Of a stretch of DNA of 64,000 bases, positions 17,722 to 25,028 are shown piece by piece. Both the position numbers and the translations under genes were made by a program. The notes under the pieces are model-generated. The model saw nothing but the letters and a program-made list of their open reading frames with translations. It was not told where the DNA came from and did not search any database. The number at the start of each line of letters is the position of its first letter. Position 1 is the stretch's first letter. Source of the stretch: Microvirga splendida (GTDB taxonomy: Bacteria > Pseudomonadota > Alphaproteobacteria > Rhizobiales > Beijerinckiaceae); contig NZ_JAELXT010000006.1 of assembly GCF_016427565.1 (NCBI RefSeq), forward strand, positions 1 through 64,000, written 5' to 3'.

Positions 17722-17746
17722 GGAACTAACCTTCGAACAGCGCGTT
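17722..17746 (+). promoter_or_regulatory. Sigma-EcfG (general stress response) promoter
   Basis: GGAAC at 17722-17726 and CGTT at 17743-17746 are separated by 16 bases, an exact match to the alphaproteobacterial EcfG consensus GGAAC-N16/17-CGTT. No open reading frame follows; a strong terminator lies about 45 bases on. The same spacing occurs at 51658-51682. Confidence 0.7.
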
Positions 17747-17752
17747 TATAGG

Positions 17753-17820
17753 CATCTCCGGTCATTTTTGCCCCTACGGCCGGACACCTTAGAGCACCCT
17801 TCGGGGTGCTCTTTCTTTTT
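17753..17820 (+). ncRNA. Candidate stress-induced small RNA, about 65-70 nt
   Basis: The span from the predicted start of transcription (about 17753, seven bases after the EcfG -10) to a strong rho-independent terminator at 17791-17820. The transcript could form a 5' stem CCGG...CCGG enclosing CATTTTTGCCCC, then the terminator hairpin. There is no ribosome binding site or reading frame of useful length. Promoter and terminator are seen in the sequence; the RNA itself is inferred. Confidence 0.5.
17791..17820 (+). terminator. Strong rho-independent terminator
   Basis: Perfect stem AGAGCACCC / GGGTGCTCT closed by a TTCG tetraloop, followed by TTCTTTTT. It lies 445 bases beyond the porin stop with two other hairpins in between, so it more likely ends the short EcfG-driven transcript. 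Confidence 0.85.
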
Positions 17821-17961
17821 GTAATCCCTTATCTTTTCCGGATTTTTCGAATCACTTCCGAGCTTGAGCTTATGAACTGCGAGTCAGGCGTTCAAGGCAT
17901 CTGAGCTTGGCTGTCCTTGCATTAGCGCAAAGCCGGCTTGCCGAGATGAAAGCGAGGCAGG

Positions 17962-19200
17962 TCAGTCGTATCTGCGCTCGTCCGCAATGACCTTTCCATC
18001 GTTCGGCAGGTCCCCGGGCGAGGCGAACACGACGGCTCCCTTCAGCTTTGCGACGCTCTGCAGGGTCGCCGCGACTTCAGCGGCCAGATTGTCGCTCGGC
18101 GCAGCGGTCTCGGCCGCGAGCGTCATCACGTCCGTCTCGCCCTCGCGGGTGACGACCAGGCGCAAGCGCCCCAGCTCGGGATGACGGCGGCCGACCTCCG
18201 CCACCTGCTCGGGGCGCACGAACATTCCCTTGACCTTGGTGGCCTGGTCGGCCCGGCCCATCCAGCCCTTGATGCGCATGTTGGTGCGCCCGCAGGGGCT
18301 CGCGCCCGCCATGACGGCGGTGAGATCGCCGAGGGCCAGGCGAATGAAGGGGTGATGTGGGTCGAAGGTTGTGACGACGATCTCGCCCACGTCGCCCTCC
18401 GGCACCGGGTCGCCGGTTCCCGGCCGGACGATCTCGACGATGATGTCCTCGTTGACCATGAGCCCTTCGCGGGCGCGGGTCTCATGGGCGATGAAGCCGA
18501 GATCCGCCGTGGCATAGGCCTGATAGGCCTCGATGCCCCTTGAGGAGAATTCCTCCTGGAGCGATTTCGGGAAGGCTGCGCCCGACACGAGCGCGCGCTT
18601 GATGGAGGAGATGTCTCGTCCACCGGCTGCTGCGCCGTCGAGCAGGATCTTGAGGAAATCGGGCGTGCCGCAATAGGCCACCGGGCGATAGGCCTCGATC
18701 AGCTCGAACTGCTGTTCGGTGTTGCCGGGCCCGGCCGGAATGACAGCGCAGCCCAGGGCTCGTGCGCCGGAATCCATGATGAAGCCGCCCGGCGTCAGGT
18801 GATAGCTGAAAGTGTTGAGCACCACGTCGCCCTGCCGGAACCCGGCGGCGAACAGGCCGCGCGCAGACCGCCACGGATCGGCCACAGCCGGTTCCGGCTC
18901 GAAGATCGGTCCGGGCGAGGTGAAGAGGCGGCCGAAGGATCCCGGCTGGCCGGGCACGAAGCCGCCGAAGGGGAGGGCGGCCTTCTGCAAGGCCGGCAAC
19001 TCGGCCTTGCGCAGAACGGGGAGGGTTGCGAGCGCTTCGCGGCTTGTGATGCCGGCTGGATCGATGCCGTTCAGGCGCTCCGCATAGGCCGGAGCCTGCA
19101 CCGCGCGCTTCAGAAGCTCCGGCAGCCGCGTGAAGAGTGAGGCTTCCCGCTCGGCGGGATCACGGGTCTCGAGAGCGTCGTAGTGGTCTGCCAAGAGCAT
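17962..19200 (-). CDS. PaaK-like phenylacetate-CoA ligase family protein
   Basis: A 412-residue adenylate-forming enzyme, near the 430 residues usual for phenylacetate-CoA ligases. Family features are the LRKAELPALQ segment near residue 65, FGRLFTSPGPIFEP in place of the usual SSGTTG phosphate-binding loop, YATADLGFIAHET (A5-like region), GEIVVTTFDPHHPFIRLALGDLT and GRADQATKVKGMFVRPEQV near the C-terminal lid. It probably activates an aromatic or acyl carboxylate to its CoA ester. It is the last gene of the transporter operon above it, so its substrate may be what the transporter imports. Confidence 0.8.
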   Translation of the reverse strand: MLLADHYDALETRDPAEREASLFTRLPELLKRAVQAPAYAERLNGIDPAGITSREALATLPVLRKAELPALQKAALPFGGFVPGQPGSFGRLFTSPGPIFEPEPAVADPWRSARGLFAAGFRQGDVVLNTFSYHLTPGGFIMDSGARALGCAVIPAGPGNTEQQFELIEAYRPVAYCGTPDFLKILLDGAAAGGRDISSIKRALVSGAAFPKSLQEEFSSRGIEAYQAYATADLGFIAHETRAREGLMVNEDIIVEIVRPGTGDPVPEGDVGEIVVTTFDPHHPFIRLALGDLTAVMAGASPCGRTNMRIKGWMGRADQATKVKGMFVRPEQVAEVGRRHPELGRLRLVVTREGETDVMTLAAETAAPSDNLAAEVAATLQSVAKLKGAVVFASPGDLPNDGKVIADERRYD

Positions 19201-19294
19201 GTCCCTCGTTCAACAGGCTGCTGCTTTTAGGGACATCGTCGGCATGACCCGACGATGTCTTCAACTGGCGTTTCATGGTCGCGCAGGCGAAACG

Positions 19295-19684
19295 TTATGC
19301 GCGAGCCATATGCACGTTCGAGATCGATGCCTGCAGCGGATCGGGCCCGAACCGGTTCGGCCCGACGGTGCCGCGCTGGCAGAAGAACACGATCAGCACG
19401 ATGGCGCCGACCACCGGAATGAGACCAATCAGGAGCCACCAGCCCGACTTGTCGGTATCGTGCAGGCGGCGCACGCCGGCGGCGATGCCGGGGACCAGAA
19501 GACCCAGGGTGGCGACCAGGTAGAGAAGCGGGATGTCGCCGAAGATCACGGAGTCCAGAACACTGGCCACGATGTTCGCGATCACCATGAACAGGAAGAA
19601 GTACCAGTACTCCGAGCGCTGGGCGCGCCCCGAGAAGGTGGCGTAGTTATTGAGACAGGTCTTGATCGCTTGAGAAAAGTCCAT
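19295..19684 (-). CDS. DUF805 small membrane protein
   Basis: A 129-residue protein beginning MDFSQAIKTCLNNYATFSGRAQRSEYWYFFLF, the hallmark opening of DUF805 (YhaH/YhaI-like). It has three to four membrane segments and the internal RRLHDTDKSGWWLLIGLIPVVGAI motif. Function unknown. ATG 19684 is preceded by GGGGGC; an in-frame ATG at 19696 is the alternative. It lies between livF and the PaaK-like gene on the same strand, about 100 bases from each. Confidence 0.85.
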   Translation of the reverse strand: MDFSQAIKTCLNNYATFSGRAQRSEYWYFFLFMVIANIVASVLDSVIFGDIPLLYLVATLGLLVPGIAAGVRRLHDTDKSGWWLLIGLIPVVGAIVLIVFFCQRGTVGPNRFGPDPLQASISNVHMARA

Positions 19685-19784
19685 TGATGCCCCCATATTG
19701 AGATGCCGTGAGATCAGCGCTCACGAGAGCGGACCGTAAGAAGATCAATGACGTAGCGTCAAGTGCGGCGCGGCACATCGCGCT

Positions 19785-20618
19785 TCACGCCAGCCAGCGC
19801 TTGCGGCGCTTGTAGCTCTTCACCTCACGGAACGATTTGCGGTCCCCCTCCGACACGCCGAGGTAGAATTCCTTCACGTCCTCGTTCTCGCGCAGCATCT
19901 GTGCGGGCCCGTCCATCACGACGCGGCCGGTCTCGAGGATGTAGCCGTAGGTGGCGTATTTCAGCGCCATGTTGGTGTTCTGCTCCGCGAGCAGGAAGGA
20001 CACGCCCTCCGTCGCATTGAGCTTGCGCACGATCTCGAAGATCTCCTCCACGATCTGCGGCGCAAGACCCATGGAGGGCTCGTCCAGCAGGATCATCGAG
20101 GGCTTGGACATCATGGCGCGGCCGATGGCGCACATCTGCTGCTCGCCGCCGGAGGTGTAGCCCGCCATGGAGGTGCGCCGCTGCTTGAGGCGCGGGAAGT
20201 ATTCGTAGATCGCCTCGATGTCGCGCCGGATGGCGGCATTGCCGTCCTTGCGCGTGAAGGCGCCGGTGAGCAGGTTCTCCTCGATGGTGAGGTGGCCGAA
20301 GCAGTGGCGGCCCTCCAGCACCTGGATGCAGCCGCGCCGGACGAGTTCGTTCGGCGAGAGCTTGTCGACCCGCTCGCCCTTGAACTCGATCGAGCCCTTC
20401 GTCACCTCGCCGCGCTCGGCGTGCAGCAGGTTGGAGATGGCCTTGAGCGTCGTCGTCTTGCCGGCGCCGTTCGCGCCGAGGAGCGCCACGATGCCCCCCT
20501 TGGGCACGGTGAGCGAGACGCCCTTTAGCACGAGGATCACGTGGTCGTACACGACCTCGATGTTGTTGACCGTGAGGACGGTTTCGGCAGGAGCAGGCTG
20601 CAGGGCTGCGGCGGTCAT
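19785..20618 (-). CDS. livF: LivF-type branched-chain ABC transporter ATPase
   Basis: A 277-residue ABC ATPase with Walker A GANGAGKTT, signature SGGEQQM, Walker B MILLDEPS and the LivF-typical EGRHCFGHLTIEENLLTGAF. A basic C-terminal extension (SFREVKSYKRRKRW) is longer than in canonical LivF and typical of this operon type. ATG 20618 has GGAGATTGTC upstream; the open frame extends further but contains only repeat-derived sequence. It works with LivG, LivH, LivM and the binding protein encoded upstream. Confidence 0.9.
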   Translation of the reverse strand: MTAAALQPAPAETVLTVNNIEVVYDHVILVLKGVSLTVPKGGIVALLGANGAGKTTTLKAISNLLHAERGEVTKGSIEFKGERVDKLSPNELVRRGCIQVLEGRHCFGHLTIEENLLTGAFTRKDGNAAIRRDIEAIYEYFPRLKQRRTSMAGYTSGGEQQMCAIGRAMMSKPSMILLDEPSMGLAPQIVEEIFEIVRKLNATEGVSFLLAEQNTNMALKYATYGYILETGRVVMDGPAQMLRENEDVKEFYLGVSEGDRKSFREVKSYKRRKRWLA

Positions 20619-20631
20619 GACAATCTCCTGG

Positions 20632-20760
20632 CCCTCTCCTTGATCGCAGGAGAGGGTGGAACGGCTTGAGGCGGGAGAGGGCTGCCGAAAATCGAGCGTT
20701 TCCCGCTCCCGTCCCAAGTTGACACCTGGGAAACCCTCTCCCGCTTCGCGGGAGAGGGGC
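20632..20760. repeat. Palindromic repeats between livK and livF
   Basis: Two hairpins with CCCTCTCC arms. CCCTCTCCTTGATCGCAGG closes with GGAGAGGG near 20632-20656, and CCCTCTCCCGCTTCGCGGGA closes with GAGAGGG near 20734-20759. They sit in the 149-base gap inside the operon, directly after the livK stop on the transcribed strand, and may protect the upstream mRNA. Confidence 0.75.
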
Positions 20761-20767
20761 TGTGGTC

Positions 20768-22090
20768 TTAGCTCTGGTTGTCGCAACGCTCGGAGCGCTT
20801 GGGCCAGCCGGGGTTCTTGTCGGCATAGTCCTTCGCTGCGGCGTCGAGCTGGGCGCGGACCTGCTCGGTCATCGGCTTGATGGGCTCGGAGATCTTCACC
20901 CACTTCGAGCCGTCCCATTCCTGCATGAAGGCCGCACTGTGGCTGTTGTGGTCCGTGCAGGTGAGGGTCATCGGGTCCGTGAACCCTTCGAGGCCCAACT
21001 CCTTGAGACGAGCCGGATCGAGCTTGATGTTCTCCATGCCGCGGCGCACATCCTCGCCGGTCACGACCTTCTTGCCGGTGAGCTTCTGAGCCTGTGCGAT
21101 GCCTTCCGCGATCAGCAGCGAGTTGTAGATGCCGCGGTTGTAGAGAAGCTCGCCGACCTTATCCTTGGGGGATTTGGAAAGGCCCTTGTCGACCACGTGC
21201 TTCTGGATGTCCTTCAGGGCAGGGTAGTCCGTGCCGACCGCATGCCAGTTCAGCATCTTGAAGCCCTTGGCGCCTGCGCCGCCCGCACGGGCGTCGTCCT
21301 CACCCGGCCACCAGACGGAATAGAACTTGTCCATCGGATAGCCCGAGCGGACCGCTTCCTTCACGGCCGCGCCGTTCATGGCGCCCCAGCCCCACATGAC
21401 CATGTAGTCGGGACGGTCGCGGCGCACGCTCAGCCACTGGGACGACTGGTTCTGCATGTCCTGGGCGGCGACAGGGTAGAGCGCCACCTCGAAGCCGTAC
21501 TGCTTGGCGAGTTCCTGGAGCAGCGGGATCGGCTCCTTGCCGAAGGCGGCGTCGAGATGCAGGAAGCCGATCTTCTTGCCCTTCAGCTTCTCCAGTCCGC
21601 CTTCCTTCTCGCCGATGTACTTGATGATCATCGACATGCCGTCCCAGTAGGTGGCCGGCGGGTTGAACACCCAGGGGAAGATGTCGCCGCGGGCCGAGGC
21701 CGAGAGGCCATAGGCCATGGACAGGATCGGGATCTTGTCCACGGAGGCGCGCGGGATCAGCGGCAGGGTGATGCCGGTGGACCACGGGTTCACGATGACC
21801 GGGTTCTTGCCCTTCACGGACTCATAGCATTCCACACCCTTCTTGGTGTCGTAGCCGGTCTCGCACTCCTCGAGCACGAGCTTGACGCCGCCGATGCCGC
21901 CATCACGCTCGTTCAGCATCTGCAGGTAGTCGTGCATGCCGTCGGCGATGGGAATGCCCGAGCCGGCGAAGGGGCCCGTGCGATAGGTGAAGAGGGGAAC
22001 ATAGACCGAATCCTGCGCGAAGGCAGGCAGGGCGGTGCCGGCGAACAGCGTCGCGGCGACTAATCCAAGACCAATTTTGCGAAACGACAT
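20768..22090 (-). CDS. ABC transporter periplasmic binding protein (LivK family)
   Basis: A 440-residue exported protein with signal peptide FRKIGLGLVAATLFAGTALP, cleaved near AFAQD. The mature part is a type I periplasmic binding fold: DSVYVPLFTYRTGPFAGSGIPIADGMHDYLQMLNERDGGIGG at the start, KIGFLHLDAAFGKEPIPLLQEL in the middle and DHNSHSAAFMQEW near the end. The length and GxPIADG opening fit the subfamily linked to acyl-CoA ligases rather than amino-acid LivK, so aromatic or aliphatic acids are plausible ligands. GGGAGGAAACG precedes ATG 22090. Confidence 0.87.
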   Translation of the reverse strand: MSFRKIGLGLVAATLFAGTALPAFAQDSVYVPLFTYRTGPFAGSGIPIADGMHDYLQMLNERDGGIGGVKLVLEECETGYDTKKGVECYESVKGKNPVIVNPWSTGITLPLIPRASVDKIPILSMAYGLSASARGDIFPWVFNPPATYWDGMSMIIKYIGEKEGGLEKLKGKKIGFLHLDAAFGKEPIPLLQELAKQYGFEVALYPVAAQDMQNQSSQWLSVRRDRPDYMVMWGWGAMNGAAVKEAVRSGYPMDKFYSVWWPGEDDARAGGAGAKGFKMLNWHAVGTDYPALKDIQKHVVDKGLSKSPKDKVGELLYNRGIYNSLLIAEGIAQAQKLTGKKVVTGEDVRRGMENIKLDPARLKELGLEGFTDPMTLTCTDHNSHSAAFMQEWDGSKWVKISEPIKPMTEQVRAQLDAAAKDYADKNPGWPKRSERCDNQS

Positions 22091-22163
22091 TTTTGCGTTT
22101 CCTCCCGTTGTTGTCCGGCATCGCGCCGGAGGTTCGCAGTTCCCGTCTCCTTGTGGCCCGCCG

Positions 22164-23249
22164 TCAGTAGGGGAACGGCCAGACCAGGAGCTTCTGTTTG
22201 CCAATCTGCCAGAGCCGCGCGAGGCCGTGCGGTTCGACGATCAGGAAGAAGATGATGAGCGCGCCCACGATCATGAAGCGCAGATGCTCGATGACGTCGG
22301 CCCCCACCGAGATGCCGAAGGGCGACAGCATTGCCGGCAGCACGATGCCGAGCACGATCGGCAGGATGAAGATGAGCGCCGCGCCGAAGAACGAGCCGAT
22401 GAGGCTGCCCAATCCGCCGATGATCACCATGAACAGGATGAAGAAGGACTGGTTGATGTTGAAGACGTCGTATTCCGCGCCGCCGTACCAGAGGAAGACG
22501 AGGAGCGCGCCGGCGACGCCGCAGTAATAGGACGAGACCGCAAAGGCCAGGAGCTTCGTCTGCAGCGGGCGGATGCCCATGAGTTCCGCGGCCAGGTCCA
22601 TGTCGCGGATGGCGATCCACATGCGCCCGATGCGGCCGTGCACGAGGTTCGAGGCGAGCCAGGTGAGCAGGATCACGATGGTCAGCACCACGAGATAGCG
22701 CGTCTGCGGGGTCGCGGTGGCGCCGATGATCGGAATGCCGAACAGGGTGCGCAGGGGCGCCTCGAGAGCTCCCGAGACGTTGTAGTTCACCAGCCACGGA
22801 ATCCGAATGAAGCACCATTGCAGGAAGAACTGCGCCGCGAGCGTCGCAACCGCGAGGTAGAAGCCCTTGATCCTGAGCGACGGCAGGCCGAAAAGGGCCC
22901 CGATGGCGGCGGAGAAGAATCCCGACATGAGGATCCAGACGATGACGTTCACCTCGGGAAAGGCGGTCATCAGCTTGTAGCAGGCATAGGCGCCCACGCC
23001 CATGAACGCGCCGGTGCCGAGCGACAGGAGCCCCGTATAGCCCGTGAGGATGTTGAGCCCGATGGAAGCGAGCGAGAACACCAGGAAGGGGATCAGGACC
23101 GCCTGGAGGAGGAAGTCGTTCCCCAGGAAGGCGAGGGCATAGGCGGCAACGATAATGAGGCCGATCCCGATCCTGTCCTGGCGCAGGGGGAAGATCGCGC
23201 TGTCGGCGACGTAGTTGGTCTTGAACTGGCCGGCCTCGCGGTAGAGCAC
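22164..23249 (-). CDS. livM: LivM-type branched-chain ABC transporter permease
   Basis: A 361-residue permease with about ten membrane segments and the family motif GYTGLLSLGTGAFMGVGAYA near residue 85, followed by AIRDMDLAAELMGI, the cytoplasmic loop that contacts the ATPase. AAGGGG lies eight bases before GTG 23249 but only two before TTG 23255, so GTG is preferred. Part of the six-gene transporter operon. Confidence 0.88.
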   Translation of the reverse strand: MLYREAGQFKTNYVADSAIFPLRQDRIGIGLIIVAAYALAFLGNDFLLQAVLIPFLVFSLASIGLNILTGYTGLLSLGTGAFMGVGAYACYKLMTAFPEVNVIVWILMSGFFSAAIGALFGLPSLRIKGFYLAVATLAAQFFLQWCFIRIPWLVNYNVSGALEAPLRTLFGIPIIGATATPQTRYLVVLTIVILLTWLASNLVHGRIGRMWIAIRDMDLAAELMGIRPLQTKLLAFAVSSYYCGVAGALLVFLWYGGAEYDVFNINQSFFILFMVIIGGLGSLIGSFFGAALIFILPIVLGIVLPAMLSPFGISVGADVIEHLRFMIVGALIIFFLIVEPHGLARLWQIGKQKLLVWPFPY

Positions 23250-23261
23250 TGACAAATCCCC

Positions 23262-24218
23262 TTAAATGCGTTCGATGATCTTTTCGCCGAACAGCCCCTG
23301 CGGCCTGTAGAGCAGGAAGAGCAGGGCGATCACGTAGGCGAGCCAGGTCTCGATGCCGCCGCCCACGAGAGGGCCCCAGTAGAACTCGCCGAGCTTCTCG
23401 CCGACGCCGATGATGAGCCCGCCGATGATGGCGCCGGGAATGGACGTGAAGCCGCCGAGAATGAGCACGGGCAGCGCCTTCAGGGCGATGATCTGGAGCG
23501 AGAAGGACACGCCCGCGCGTGCGCCCCACATGATGCCGGCGACGAGCGCCACGATGCCGGCGGCGAACCACACGATCACCCAGATCTGGTTGAGCGAGAT
23601 TCCGACCGAAAGGGCCGCCTTGTGGCTGTCCGCAACGGCGCGCAGCGCCCGGCCGATGCGGGTCTTGGAGAAGAACACCGCCAGCAGGCCGATCATGATC
23701 GACGCGATTACGGTCGCGGCGATGTCGAGGTGCTGGAAGCGCACGAAGCCGCCCAGCATCTCGACCTCCGTCGTGCCCCGCGGCAGGTAGAGTTCGCTCG
23801 TGATCATCTCCTTGGGGTTGCCGCCGAAGATGAGCTCGCCGAAGCCGATGAGGAAATAGGTGAGCCCGAAGGTCGCCATGAAAAGAATGATGTCGGGCTG
23901 GTTGACGAGCGGGCGCAGCACCACCCGCTCCACCACGACGGCGAGAACGAGCATGATGAGCACCGCGAGGATGAGCGCCAGGAAGGCCGGCACGCCTGCC
24001 TCGTAGAGACCCACCAGGGTCAGGGCCGCGAACACGACCATGATCCCTTGAGCGAAGTTGAACACACCCGAGGCCTTGAAGATGAGCACGAAGCCCAGCG
24101 CGATCAACGCATAGAGCACGCCGGAGACGAGCCCCTCCCAGAGGGTCTGGATCAGGAGATCCGGCGCCTCGCCCATGAAGACGAAGGGCTCGATGAAAAT
24201 CTTATAGAGAATGTCCAT
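23262..24218 (-). CDS. livH: LivH-type branched-chain ABC transporter permease
   Basis: A 318-residue permease with about eight membrane segments. LVSGVLYALIALGFVLIFKASGVFNFAQGIMVV near the N-terminus is the LivH signature, and RIGRALRAVADSHKAALSVGI is the ATPase-docking loop. It forms the membrane channel with LivM. It starts nine bases after livG ends on the minus strand. Confidence 0.9.
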   Translation of the reverse strand: MDILYKIFIEPFVFMGEAPDLLIQTLWEGLVSGVLYALIALGFVLIFKASGVFNFAQGIMVVFAALTLVGLYEAGVPAFLALILAVLIMLVLAVVVERVVLRPLVNQPDIILFMATFGLTYFLIGFGELIFGGNPKEMITSELYLPRGTTEVEMLGGFVRFQHLDIAATVIASIMIGLLAVFFSKTRIGRALRAVADSHKAALSVGISLNQIWVIVWFAAGIVALVAGIMWGARAGVSFSLQIIALKALPVLILGGFTSIPGAIIGGLIIGVGEKLGEFYWGPLVGGGIETWLAYVIALLFLLYRPQGLFGEKIIERI

Positions 24219-24227
24219 CGCCCGTCC

Positions 24228-25028
24228 TCAATGCGCCACGCCGAGATAGGCATCGATCACGCGCTGGTCGCCCTTGACCTCGGCCGGCGTCCCGTCGGCG
24301 ATCTTGCGCCCGTATTCCAGCACCACGACCCGGTCGGAGAGATCCATCACCACGCCCATGTCGTGCTCGATGAGCGCGATGGTGGTGCCGTATTGCTGGT
24401 TCACCTCGAGAATGAAGCGCGACATGTCCTCCTTCTCCTCGAGGTTCATGCCGGCCATGGGCTCGTCGAGCAGCAGGAGTTCCGGCTCCATGGCGAGCGC
24501 GCGCCCGAGCTCGACCCGCTTCTGGAGGCCATAGGGAAGGCGCCCCACGGGCGTCTTGCGGATGTGCTGGATTTCCAGAAAGTCGATGATCTCCTCCACG
24601 AACCTGCGATGCGCGACCTCTTCCTTCATGGCCGGGCCATGGCGGAAGAGCTGCCAGAAGAAGTTCGACCTCATCTTGATCGACCGGCCGGCCATGATGT
24701 TGTCGAGCGTCGACATGCTCTTGAAGAGGGCCACGTTCTGGAACGTGCGGGCGATGCCGCCGCGGGCCGCCTCGTAGGGGCGCATCTTCGGGCGCCTCAC
24801 GCCCTTGAAGGTGATGCGGCCTTCCGTCGGGTAGTAGAAGCCGTTGATGCAGTTGAGCATCGAGGTCTTGCCGGCGCCGTTCGGCCCGATGATGGCGCGG
24901 ATCTCGCTCTTGCGGATGTCGAAGGATACGTCGGTGAGCGCCTTCACGCCGCCGAAGCCCAGCGAGACGTTCTCGACCGCGAGCAGCACGTCGCCCTTGG
25001 AGAGAACGGGATGATCGGGCGCTCTCAT
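24228..25028 (-). CDS. livG: LivG-type branched-chain ABC transporter ATPase
   Basis: A 266-residue ABC ATPase with Walker A GPNGAGKTS, LPYGLQKRVELGRALAM at the signature position, Walker B LLLLDEPMAGMN and the switch histidine in LIEHDMGVVM. The LPYGLQKRVE signature is typical of LivG. Its ATG overlaps the stop of the upstream acyl-CoA ligase (ATGA, 25025-25028), so uptake and activation of the substrate are translationally coupled. Confidence 0.9.
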   Translation of the reverse strand: MRAPDHPVLSKGDVLLAVENVSLGFGGVKALTDVSFDIRKSEIRAIIGPNGAGKTSMLNCINGFYYPTEGRITFKGVRRPKMRPYEAARGGIARTFQNVALFKSMSTLDNIMAGRSIKMRSNFFWQLFRHGPAMKEEVAHRRFVEEIIDFLEIQHIRKTPVGRLPYGLQKRVELGRALAMEPELLLLDEPMAGMNLEEKEDMSRFILEVNQQYGTTIALIEHDMGVVMDLSDRVVVLEYGRKIADGTPAEVKGDQRVIDAYLGVAH

